Below are positions 9,243-19,117 of a stretch of 26,198 nucleotides of DNA, piece by piece. Made by a program: the position numbers and the translations under genes. Every line of letters starts with the position of its first letter. The stretch's first letter is position 1. Source of the stretch: Fragilaria crotonensis (Eukaryota > Bacillariophyta > Fragilariophyceae > Fragilariales > Fragilariaceae); contig JAKSYS010000775.1 of assembly GCA_022925895.1 (NCBI GenBank), positions 1-26,198 of the forward strand, read 5' to 3'. The notes beneath the pieces were generated by a model, which was not told the DNA's origin, made no database searches, and saw nothing but the letters and a program-made list of their open reading frames with translations.

Positions 9243-11072
9243 ATGTCATCTGAGCAAGGAGACTTCTTTTTGGACAGTGGTGGTGCTTCGGGTTCAGATG
9301 CACTCGTTGAGTTCGACTGGGACGATGGGCTTGCTACGAATCTGCTCCAAGACGATTGTTTGTCTTCGACAAGAAGAATGGATGTTGGTGCCGATTGTGA
9401 CAATCATGATGACGACAGCGAAGACGTTGTCGATTGCGTCGTAGAAACAATGTTAAACATGGTGCACCTTGAAGCTACTGCAGGCGGGGGTGCAGCAGTG
9501 GTGTCTGAAGGCCAAAACGACATTGCACCAGAAGGACAAGAAGATGCCAGCATCAAGAAGCGTCGTGGACCAAAGAAGGTAGCGATGTGGACCGACGAAG
9601 ATGGTTCCAAACGCCCTTGTCTTCCAAGACAGACATTTTGGTATAGCCAGTATGTACTTCACCCAGATCTCGGAGATCCGCATTTTCACAAGATATTTCG
9701 TTTGCGCTTTCGGCTTCCGTACGAACAATTTGTTCAACTACACCAACGACTGGAGTCAGAACCTTCGTTTGCTCGGTGGCATGCTGGAAAAGTGAATCCG
9801 TGGTCGCGAATCGAAACAACTCCTATCTCATTGTTGCTGTTGACGTCCCTTCGATACCTAGGTAGAGGTTGGACTTTTGACGACTTGTCGGAGAATACGT
9901 CGATCAGTCAGGAGACAATCAGAGTGTTCTTTCACTTGTTCATTGCGTTTGGGAGTACTGTATTGTACACCGAGTATATTCGGCCGCCGACAACATGTGA
10001 TGAGGCAAGACATCACACATCAGAGTATTCGATGGCTGGATTTCCAGGAGCAATTGGAAGCACCGATGCAACTCACATCATGCTTGAACGTGTGCAATAT
10101 CGTCTTCGCCAAACGCACATCGGTTTCAAGATGTCGCACACGGCGAGGACGTACAATATTACGGTCAATCACCGTCGACAGATTCTGGCTACGACTGCAG
10201 GTCATCCGGCACGTTGGAACGACAAAACCCTCGCACTATTTGACAACTTTATGACGGACCTGAGGGATGGGCACATCATGAATGATATGTTTTTCAATCT
10301 CTACGAAGAGAATGGCGGCAACACAACTCAACAAAACCCCACAGTTGTAACAAGAAAATATCAGGGGGCATGGTTGTTGGTGGATAATGGATACCTTGCA
10401 TGGCCAACTACGGTGCCGCCAATAAAGACAACAAGCAGCAGAATCGAAATTCGTTTCTCGGGATGGCTGGAGTCGATGCGAAAGGATGTCGAATGTACGT
10501 TCGGCATCCTCAAAGGGCGATGGCGAATCCTTAAGACAGGCATACGACTGTCAGGCGTAGATTCGGCAGACAAGATTTTTCTAACATGTTGTGCTTTGCA
10601 CAACTGGCTTCTCGAAACAGATGGATTCACCAATAATTGGAATAATGGAATTCCCGCTTCTGATCCTTCCGTGCCAACTAGTGACTGGGATGGACCACTT
10701 GGTGAGCATGATCCAGATGACTTTGCGGTCATCCCCCGAGCAATTATGAATCTACACAATCCTGTGGCAATGCGATCGTATGATTTGTCGGGAATGGGAC
10801 CAGGAGCGGATACTGTGCTTGCCGCGGACACCAACAACAGCAACGTTTCCGAAGACATTCCTCTGGATGAAGCACACAACAATAACTCGACGTCCAATTC
10901 AGGAGCAACGTTAGTTCGGTCTCTGTCCCTAGCTGAATTTAGACGACGACTCATCATTCACTTTGCCATCGCATATCGGCGTCGCGAAATAAAATGGCCA
11001 ACGGTACCAAAACATCTAACGACGTCACGGAAGGAAACGACAACGACAACAGCAGCACTTGATCGTGAATAA
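9243..11072 (+). CDS. PIF/Harbinger transposase (DDE_Tnp_4 type)
   Basis: Nuclease-type transposase of 609 residues that would cut and paste the 8631-13410 element. The N-terminus (1-110) is acidic and low in complexity, followed by a basic patch KKRRGPKK (105-112) that could serve in nuclear import. A helix-turn-helix-like stretch occupies about 208-235 (RGWTFDDLSENTSISQETI). The catalytic triad is clear: D275 in GSTDATH, D381 in LLVDNGYLAWP and E417 in RKDVECTFGILKGRW, giving the D-35-E spacing usual in this superfamily. HNWLLETD after the core is another family hallmark. The C-terminal 160 residues are acidic to polar, ending in a short basic/threonine-rich tail. No stop or frameshift interrupts it. 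It probably needs the convergent accessory protein for nuclear entry or end binding. Confidence 0.93.
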   Translation: MSSEQGDFFLDSGGASGSDALVEFDWDDGLATNLLQDDCLSSTRRMDVGADCDNHDDDSEDVVDCVVETMLNMVHLEATAGGGAAVVSEGQNDIAPEGQEDASIKKRRGPKKVAMWTDEDGSKRPCLPRQTFWYSQYVLHPDLGDPHFHKIFRLRFRLPYEQFVQLHQRLESEPSFARWHAGKVNPWSRIETTPISLLLLTSLRYLGRGWTFDDLSENTSISQETIRVFFHLFIAFGSTVLYTEYIRPPTTCDEARHHTSEYSMAGFPGAIGSTDATHIMLERVQYRLRQTHIGFKMSHTARTYNITVNHRRQILATTAGHPARWNDKTLALFDNFMTDLRDGHIMNDMFFNLYEENGGNTTQQNPTVVTRKYQGAWLLVDNGYLAWPTTVPPIKTTSSRIEIRFSGWLESMRKDVECTFGILKGRWRILKTGIRLSGVDSADKIFLTCCALHNWLLETDGFTNNWNNGIPASDPSVPTSDWDGPLGEHDPDDFAVIPRAIMNLHNPVAMRSYDLSGMGPGADTVLAADTNNSNVSEDIPLDEAHNNNSTSNSGATLVRSLSLAEFRRRLIIHFAIAYRRREIKWPTVPKHLTTSRKETTTTTAALDRE

Positions 11073-11216
11073 CTCTACTACTAACAATACTACATCTAAC
11101 GATGTCACAAAGTGAACTACTAGCTAAGTGCTGCTGTAACCGCAATGCATAAGTAACTATAGATTGTCAGTGCTGCTTGTCGTACTGCCCTTTCTCCAAC
11201 AAATTTCGTTGCTTTG

Positions 11217-13121
11217 TTATTCGTGTAGATGGTGATCACTCCCTCCATCATTATCGTCGTCAAGAAGTGGAGACCCTTCATCATTCTTTAAATGCCATGT
11301 TGGAATGGAAAATCCGACGAGGTGGGCATGGGTTTCTTCGTATACCGACGATGATGTCGTTGCTGAAGCTTCTGATGCTGCTGGAGTTGTGATGTTGTTC
11401 GTATCGTCAGCAGCACACAACAACCTTGATTTTTTGTTGGACGAAATCGGAGTCGCGGAAGTAGTCTTCTCCTTTCCCTCGTCATCCAAAGTGAGATCAA
11501 TTTTAAATGGTGTTTCGCAAGAATCGTTGTTGTCGCCATCGCCACCAAGCACTCTTGCGATGGTTAGGTCAATGAAATTATTCGACGCTTTATGTTTTGT
11601 AGAGGCCGCAAGATCCTTCGCAACAATCTCTTCTTCGGCGCCAATTAATTCTGCAACCGCAGTCTTCAGTCCGTCATTCATTGCCTTCAGATTTTGAATC
11701 TGCAGTTTTCGTTCAGGGTCATCGATTGCGGTGATGCTAATCATGAACTTTTGTTCATTGATTAGCATTCGTTGAGCTGTCACCTTTTTCTGATACAACG
11801 ACAACACCCTATCGTTCATTTTAAAGTGTTGTCGTTGCTCAATTAGCATCTTCGATTGAGCGATTCCTGCGATCATTATTTTTTGTTGCATCGAAGTTGC
11901 ATCTGGCAGAATGGTACTGACCTGACGAGGTTCTTGTACTCGAAGCACGTCAGGAACAGTACCCTTGCTTTCAATCACGGTCGCCTTCCTTTTGCTGTCT
12001 CTTTCCGCTAAGCGGAGGGCAGCACGACTATCGCCAGAATCCTGCGAGGGAAGCACAGTCATAAGCAGCTCGGAGCGATATGGAATCATAGGTGGCGGGA
12101 CGATAGGACCAAGTAAAGCAAACGCAATGAAACCTGGGAATGTCCAGTCATCTGGCATTAAATCACCCCCATCATCAAACTCCTCGTCGTCGTTGAATGT
12201 GAGTTCGTCTTCTTCGCCACCACCCTCCTCCTCGGCATCGATTGGTGGATCAAATGTACTGTGAGTTGTACTCACATTCGTGGTGGCACTGATTAAGCTG
12301 GTGGCAGTAGTGGAGGCGTCATCGTGAATTCCTCCTTCTCTGCTTAAACGGTCACCATCGGGAATGGCGATAGACACACCAACAGGAGATGCACGTGTTG
12401 TAGTTGTCGAGACCACTGCGGGTAAAGTAGTTGTTTTCATTGCCTTGTTCCTCTCAGGGTTAGTCACAAGCATAACAAACATACGCTTTCTTACATAGAC
12501 ATAGTAGTCGTCCATAGACATCCCAGACGGAAGATTACCAGTTGTTGCATACGACTTGTATGGACTCCTTTTGTTCACTACTGCCGAAAGCGCCTTTTTT
12601 CCGTTTTTTATGTGCTCTTGTGCACGAGAGAGAAGAGATCTGCCTTTGATAGGTGTGCATTTGTTCAGTAGCATGGAGTTTGACTGCAGCAGTGTCAGAT
12701 TGATGTGATGTGGTTGACTTCCAACAAAGATACTCGTGTCGGGAATCCAATGAAGGAACGGTTTCAATATAAGTGTTGTGGCGGATTGGTTGCGATTATT
12801 GCCACCCGCCGATGCAGCTGTCTGCTGATTACTTGTTTGTTGCACGATGTCAGCAGTGTCGTACATATACGCAAACAGACCCGTACCGTCAACAAGTTGT
12901 TGACTGAGACCGACAGAATCCGGATCGCCATGAATACCAAAGTACTGGTCAGCAATTAATCTTTCTTGTGTATGCTTTGTCATCGCCGTACCGTTTCGGA
13001 AACAGGCATTCTGAAAGGAGACAAAACTTGCAAAACCTTGAAGCTCCTTTTGAAGCGAAGCCCCGCCGAGAAACTTCATGGGTGACGATACCTTCTTCCT
13101 ACTAGTAGATACAGGCCTCAT
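11217..13121 (-). CDS. Transposon accessory protein of unknown fold
   Basis: A long intact frame of 634 codons from the first ATG at 13121 (an in-frame ATG at 13079, MKFLGGASL, is the alternative; the open frame extends upstream to 13265 without an ATG). Visible parts: a basic segment SRAQEHIKNGKKALSAVV and NKRSPYKSYATTG followed by SMDDYYVYVRKRMFVML; a Ser/Thr-rich linker; an acidic block EEEGGGEEDELTFNDDEEFDDG; the conserved-looking WTFPGFIAFALLGPIVPPP; then a long helical stretch with many K, Q and E (LIEQRQHFKMNDRVLSLYQKK and onward) likely to form a coiled coil. Position and orientation match the Myb/SANT accessory gene of PIF/Harbinger elements, but I see no tryptophan-repeat domain. 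It may dimerise and bridge the transposase to DNA or the nucleus; that is inference. Confidence 0.75.
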   Translation of the reverse strand: MRPVSTSRKKVSSPMKFLGGASLQKELQGFASFVSFQNACFRNGTAMTKHTQERLIADQYFGIHGDPDSVGLSQQLVDGTGLFAYMYDTADIVQQTSNQQTAASAGGNNRNQSATTLILKPFLHWIPDTSIFVGSQPHHINLTLLQSNSMLLNKCTPIKGRSLLSRAQEHIKNGKKALSAVVNKRSPYKSYATTGNLPSGMSMDDYYVYVRKRMFVMLVTNPERNKAMKTTTLPAVVSTTTTRASPVGVSIAIPDGDRLSREGGIHDDASTTATSLISATTNVSTTHSTFDPPIDAEEEGGGEEDELTFNDDEEFDDGGDLMPDDWTFPGFIAFALLGPIVPPPMIPYRSELLMTVLPSQDSGDSRAALRLAERDSKRKATVIESKGTVPDVLRVQEPRQVSTILPDATSMQQKIMIAGIAQSKMLIEQRQHFKMNDRVLSLYQKKVTAQRMLINEQKFMISITAIDDPERKLQIQNLKAMNDGLKTAVAELIGAEEEIVAKDLAASTKHKASNNFIDLTIARVLGGDGDNNDSCETPFKIDLTLDDEGKEKTTSATPISSNKKSRLLCAADDTNNITTPAASEASATTSSSVYEETHAHLVGFSIPTWHLKNDEGSPLLDDDNDGGSDHHLHE

Positions 13122-13413
13122 GAAGATATGGAGAGAACAAGTAACAACAACGTGCAGCAGAGAGACAAGGAGGCAATTACAAGAGGACAAAGGAACAAAA
13201 AGTGAGATTTGTGGAGGTAATGGCACGAAGTTAAAGATCTTCGTATTATTTATCGGACGATGCAAGGATCTTGAACAGGATTTGGTATTTGACTCATTCG
13301 ATTGACTGTTTTGTTGCGATTCACTATAAGGCAGGTAAAACCAAAAAACACCAACGAAGGTGACTATGATTTTTGTTTTTGTTTCTCGAGTTTTCGTATA
13401 AGGGTGGGCCTCA

Positions 13414-13810
13414 GCGCCACTTGTGCAACAAAAATTACCTAAATTATACCCACCCCAAAATTAGAGTACAGTAAAATTATACGGGGACCCCCCGTTACAC
13501 TCCCCTACATAATACCACTTCGGTGGAATTTCCGTACTTTTGTACAAGTATTCTATGGTCCAAACTCGCGTAACCACCATGCACTGTCGTGTTGCTGGTA
13601 TCTTGCTTGAAGGTGAGAGATCAGAGAGAGATTGTCGTAAAGACGTGCCAGGCTGCCGCCATCATGAATTCATGATTGCAGATTCAGGTGGAGCACATGA
13701 ATGCTTGCCATAGTTGTAAGTGCCAACTTGCAGGGAAAATTGAGAGTCGTAAATTGTAAGACATCTAAGGGTCGCCGATTTGTAGCCCATTTTCTTAACA
13801 TCTCATACGC
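13414..13810. other. Spacer between the transposon and the chromatin gene
   Basis: No gene is supported. It starts with the right half of the split target hairpin (to 13424), has C-rich words near 13450-13500, and an ATCATGAATTCATGAT palindrome near 13660. It should contain the 3' untranslated region of the minus-strand gene ending at 13811. Confidence 0.5.
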
Positions 13811-16800
13811 TTAGTACCAGTCATGCTGATTGGCCTGTTGCCAAGCATTCATTCTTCGGGTCGTCCTCATGCTCGAACCTCCTGCTTCATAGCCCGAAAC
13901 TCTGTCGCTGCGTCCTTTCTGCTTGGTGGTACTTGCGTCGACAAAGGCCCAACAGTTTCGGCACAGCAGATCGAGAGCAAGGGCAAGGACCCCTGTGCTT
14001 GTGCAGGTGTTGACTATCTCGAGGAATATATCGCGACTTTGCCGTGAATTCCACAAAGTCTTCACATCTTTGTCGATAGACTCCAATTCTACATCGAAGC
14101 GAGCATTGTGATCGGATAGAATGCTGCCGGCATCTCGATTAGATGGGACCATCGTATCAGGGAACCCACCTGTAAGTTCAAGCAAAGCACTCTCGAGGGT
14201 CAGAAGGCCGCGCATCGCACCCTGAAAGTCGTAGCAATCATCCCTCATAAATGTTATCCACAAATTCCGTGCTCCACTCTTTCCCCAATTGTTGTCATAG
14301 CACAGAGCCTTGAGTGGATTGTACAGTTCTTGCTCACGCCTGACCATAAGGCGAGCAAGATACATCGGGGTAGCCGACAGACCCGCGTCGGCGGCCTTCC
14401 CGCAGTGACGACCTATCGAGTTCCGGTAGCTCAGGAAAGCGGCATCGTGTTCGAAATAACCCTTGTCGTTGTCCTTCCACTTCTTGTAGCGGCAGATGCT
14501 CTCAATCAACTCTGTGCTAGTCAGGAAGATCTCTCCTCCACCGCGATCCAGAACTGTCTTCCAAAGAGGGTAGGTTACAACACCAGTATTTGAAGAACCC
14601 TCCTGCGAATTTATATCATCGTACTGCTTCCATCCAACTACAACGCCGATATGATAATGTGCCACGGCAGGTTGCTTGTTGAGATCAACAACCATTCTGA
14701 CACGTACTCTTGACCCAATTGCTGTTGTCATGCCTTCCACGAGACTCAAAGATACGACTGTCGACTCATCTGAGTCGAAAGCTTTGATTGCCATGGTCAA
14801 CATCTCCTGGTCCCCACTTGTGAACAACTTTTCGTCCGGAGACACTTCATCGTTGTCTGCGTCATCAGCGTCGGATGGCTGTTCCAGCGATTTTTCTACT
14901 TCAGGTACAAGCACAGGCGAATGCGACGATTCCGCTGTGTCCCCATCAGCGCCACCTTCTTCGTCTGGGGCAGACCGAGCAAGTCCAGAATTCTCCAAGG
15001 CCTCTTTGAGATTGGTTTTGAGGCAGCGCTCTCTAATACCTCGATCGTCCAGATTTTTCGCAAGACGTTTGAGGGCTTTCTCAGTTGCATGACCGCCCCA
15101 GTATCGCTTGACAAGGCATTTTGATTGGCCAGACCTGTGAAATTCTTTACGCGAGAAACTCAGGAAAGAGCTCTTGGTCTCATAATCTGTATCAAGCTCG
15201 AGCAGGTCGACTTCCTTTTCCTCTGTCCCGAGAATGATTTCGTTCAACGGTTTCATCAAGTCGACGTATCCTTCATGTTGATTCAGCCGACCAGAACCAT
15301 TCTCAAGCAGGTATTGTGCTTCGACCCACACCCGGGCACTCCCATCGTTCTCGAAATGCCAGACGCAGTTCCTAAATCGGTCTTGGCCGAGGGGTTCCGT
15401 TCTGATGAAGCATTTATTCATTTTCGCAACAAGGTCCTTTCTTGCTTCTATGACCCGTTTTCTTCGTTCAGCTGCCTTGAGTTCTAGAGCGGCATCTCGC
15501 AAGAGGCCGATCGTCCACACGCCACCAGTAGACTCGTCTGGTCCGCACAGCTTCGCTTGTTTGGCAACCCGGATGGCAGCTTTGAGAGATTTCACGGTTC
15601 CATCCTCGATTGCCTCCCTTAATTGTTCCAACGCGCTATCTCGAACTTCGCCTATTGTGTCTTCAGATTCACGGATCTGCTCAATCTCACGTCGCAAACG
15701 ATCAAGTCTCCGGGAAGCTTCCCTACCAAGCTCGAATACATCAACACCGTCAAACGTTTTGAGCTCATTTTCCTTCACGCGGAGCTCTTCGTCATCTCTG
15801 TCGCCGATCTCTTCCATACTAATCACGACCACGGAATGAGTATCAAAAGCAGCTTGCTCCTGCATCTTCGTCACCATCACATTTACCTCAGTTTTGTTGT
15901 AGCTTTGAGGCGTAGGGAGTGCCGCATATTCAGCCTTACTATCCTCGTCGAATTCAATGATGTCTTCTTCAGTCAGTTCGTCGATAACCGCATAGGAGTA
16001 TTCGTTCGTTCTTTGATTGAGCTTTCGCAATTCGTTCCTCTTCTGATTAAGAAACTGCTCTCGCGCTTCAGCAGCCAGAGCCTCACGAGCTGCTTGATCT
16101 GCGGCTGCGGCTTCCTCACGCGCCTCTCGTTTTGCCCGACGCTCTTCGGCGTCAAGGGCTTTTACTGCACTATGCCTTTGCTTGTAGTTCGAGTCAACGA
16201 CTTCATGGACTTTCACTGTATCGTATGCAGCATCAACCAAGATTTTGAGGATACACAATTTCTCAACCGTTGAGAGCTCGAGATACCAGCCGCCTCTGGT
16301 CAAACGATCCGATGCACTTTCAGCTGGACATACGAAGTCAAATACGGCGGTGCACTCTGTCGAAACTCTGCATGACGCTTCCGACTCCCTCTTCTTGCGC
16401 TCGCCTACTGACATGGGTGGCAACCCCTTTGAATCCCTAAGTTTGTCATCGACCAGGTTCCTCATATGCTTGTAACCGTGAAGGATTCTGCAGACAGCAG
16501 CACCAGCAAGCTGAGGCCATGCAAATGAATTCACAAGATCTGAGGCAGGAAGTGGCTTCGAAGGAGGCAACAACAAGTCGACAAGTGTCGGGACCGGCTT
16601 TTCAGGAATGGCGGTCTTCACAGGCTCTTCATTTTCGTCCACTTCTGCCTTCCAGAATCATTCTTCGAATCACCAGTGTCCCCGTCTTCGTCGTCAGACT
16701 CATCATCTGAATCATCCTCATCATCTGAGTCCAGGTCGGCGACTGCGACAACGTCTCCAGAGTCATCCATCTTCGCCATAAGGATCGCAATCCTGTCAAT

Positions 16801-18596
16801 AGTTGCTGTACGCTGTTGCACTACGGACTTAGTGTTGACTTTCCTGCCGTACAACTCTGGTCTTGCCTCCCTAACTCTATCCATCAACCAGACGGCCGCT
16901 CGTTTGGCGAACATCGCGAAGTCTGGTTTCCAATCAGTCAGGGCCTTCTTGAGATACGCCTTTACCCAACGATTCGCCGCTATCGATGAGGCTGTCTTGA
17001 TCACCTGCTTGATTTGTCTGCCATTGCTAACGTGAATGGCACGAACTTCCTCCAGCGCTTGCAACCAGCTCGATGTGAGCAACGGGTCTTCGTCGACGGA
17101 CAATAACGCCCCAAAATCAACCTTAATTACCGGCATCAAAGGGTCAACGTTGGCGCTAGCGACGTCTCCTTCTTCTCTCTGATTCGGCTCATCAGCATCA
17201 AGAATGCTCCACCACCAGTCGTCACTCGATACATCAGACAGCAGAAGCTTCAACAGAGCGAGGTGGGCTTCTGCGAGGTACACTGGAGGTTGTTGAGTTG
17301 CATCAAGTTCGGGCGGACGGAATGTCAAGGCTGCAACAAAATCATCCAACTGAATTGGATGAAGACTGAGCGCTCTACTAAATGTACAAAGAAAGTCCCA
17401 CACCATCAGCAGATCAGCAATGCAGTGGTCCGGTATACCTGGGAATCCTTCTAAATCAGGGGTTCGAGCAGCTGGGCAGGTCGCCGGCGAGATGGTACGA
17501 TCCTCCGAGCTCTTCTCGGCAAGTTCTTCGTTGAGGACGTCATCATCTACGGGATACTGCTTCTCCAGTTGCTCGTTCCGAAAGTCGTCAAGGGCTTTTG
17601 TTGCCTTTTCGTGCGACTTCATGAATTTGTCTAGTTCCTTACGAAGTTTTCGCTTTCCGCTTCCGCATCTCGTGAGCTTGATGGACGGATCTTATTGGTG
17701 GCCAACTTTCCCTGTTTGGTCTTTCTGCGCCGCAAGGTTGAGGAAGCGGGCCACTTCCACCATAGATCGATATCGTCTATTGTCACAGAAAAAATTGACA
17801 TCGTATCGACCATCGCTCTTCTTCGTGACACGTGAACTGAAGGCAGCAAGCTGCGAGCGCCTCCCTTTCGTGGAACAGAAACTTAGATGCATCAATGTTC
17901 GTTACAAAAAGATTACTTGTAAAACGCTTACCTCCAACCTCTTCAATGTAATTGGCAAGATCCGACATGGCCTTGGCTTCGCGCTCGACCACAGTCATGT
18001 CTGCACCATTTTTGGTGTCGGCTTTCTTGGATGGACGGCGATTGGTGTCATCAACAGAATTGGACTTCCGCTTTTTGCTGTCATCCCCGAAAGGGCAATG
18101 CTGCGTAGCTTGTTTGGCTAGAGATTCATCAATCTTGCCCAGCATGTCGCAAACTTCATTGCGGTGTGTTCTTGCAATGGGTGCGAACTTCGTTTTTCTA
18201 TAAAGGATAGAACAAGATTCAAGTCAGGTAAAGTAACATATGTGTTTTTGCACCTGGGTTCGTCTTGGTTCGCACAACAGGATGGAAGTCGTTGTTGATC
18301 GAACGTTGCAGCCTTTCCAATTCAAACCCTTACCTCTCGATGTGTCGATTGTAAACACCACCGATATCTCTTGCAAACTTTTCCCATCCCGACCGACCGT
18401 ATTTGTAGATCCCTGTATCTAAGTTTTCCCCCAGAGAAGCCAGGTCAAAGACATCTTCAGCAGTGGACTTCTTGGCACATTCTTGAAAGGGATCGCTGTT
18501 AGGCAAGTCCCAAGCACGGGACAAAATCTTAGTCATTTTCTTGACTTGCTTCCGTCGCTTGACTTCTTTATCATCTGCGACTGCCTTGTCTGCCAT
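13811..18596 (-). CDS. MBD-like, DDT and WHIM domain chromatin protein
   Basis: Probable non-catalytic subunit of an ISWI-type chromatin remodelling complex. My model starts at the ATG at 18596 and has exons 18334-18596, 17932-18197, 17707-17864, 16674-17676 and 13811-16644, giving 1507 codons. The 136-base intron 18198-18333 (GTAAGG...TTTATAG) is clear. The next donor (17931, GTAAGC) is clear, but its acceptor near 17865 is uncertain. The last two gaps (17677-17706 and 16645-16673) are only 30 and 29 bases and remove an in-frame TAA and a frameshift. Domains in order: MBD-like RYDVNFFCDNRRYRS and EVARFL (about 17735-17820); DDT domain around LLMVWDFLCTFSRAL (about 17230-17440); an Asp-rich linker; WHIM1 at GGWYLELSTVEKLCILKIL (about 16220-16295); Ala/Glu/Arg coiled coil; WHIM2/3 at TEPLGQDRFRNCVWHF (about 15353-15400). 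The C-terminal third is unassigned. Without the short gaps it would be a broken gene. Confidence 0.78.
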
Positions 18597-19117
18597 TTTG
18601 GAGCGGATGTCAGGGTGTGCACAGCTTGAACAGACGCCGATCCAGCGTTCAAAAAGGCGAGGGTTTGATGCCAACAACGACTCTGATTAAGGAAATGGGA
18701 TAGTATGCACTTTGGCATTGTATGTTGTATGTCATGCATTAGTTGGCGCAAGTTGCATACCGCCTACTGTACCCGGCGTCCGACATACAAGTACTCGGAG
18801 TACTTCGCAACCGTTGTGGAAAACTCAGAGTGTGGTGACTACGTACAAGTACTGTAGTAGTTACTAAGTACTCTACTACTGTACTACGGAGTACTACACT
18901 GGAAGCTACTTGTTGTACATACTAGTCGTACAGTGTACATCCGTTCATGTATGCATATTTTAGTGAGGAGTCTGGAGTCTGGAATGATCCTCCAATGACT
19001 TCTGGCTCTAATTTAATCTCCAGTAATAGACATACTCCAGTACACTCGTCGCACGAAGTGTATTACAACATCGTGATACTTTGCGTGTATCATTATCATA
19101 GTCTTCCATCTTCCAAG
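18597..19117. promoter_or_regulatory. Divergent promoter region between chromatin gene and AP-4 mu
   Basis: The two genes point away from each other, so this spacer of about 520 bases must carry both promoters. It has a dense block of GTAC-centred palindromes at 18785-18930, including GGAGTACT words at about 18796 and 18887. The minus-strand frame of the first chromatin exon stays open upstream to 18677, so its start could be further up. No exact core promoter can be named. Confidence 0.4.

Larger units (their letters stand above)
8631..13410. mobile_element. Apparently complete PIF/Harbinger-type transposon with TCA target duplication
   Basis: The ends are a perfect 19-base inverted repeat starting GGCCCACCCTTATACG at 8631-8649 and 13392-13410, followed on both sides by an A-rich zone containing AAACAAAAACAAAA. 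TCA occurs directly outside both ends (8628-8630 and 13411-13413), a 3-base duplication as expected for this superfamily, though TCA is not the common CWG or TWA. The 4780-base interior holds an intact transposase gene (9243-11072, plus) and a convergent intact accessory ORF (11217-13121, minus), separated by about 145 bases. Both frames are open for their full length, the transposase has all three catalytic residues, and the terminal repeats are identical, so recent activity is plausible. It is inserted into a pre-existing hairpin. Confidence 0.9.

Noticed and set aside
17783..17849. Alternative frame across the MBD-like exon that avoids the in-frame TAA
   Set aside because: The alternative frame is open but loses the RYDVNFF...RRYRS pattern and ends at a stop at 17631 before the DDT exon, so the MBD-like frame is preferred.
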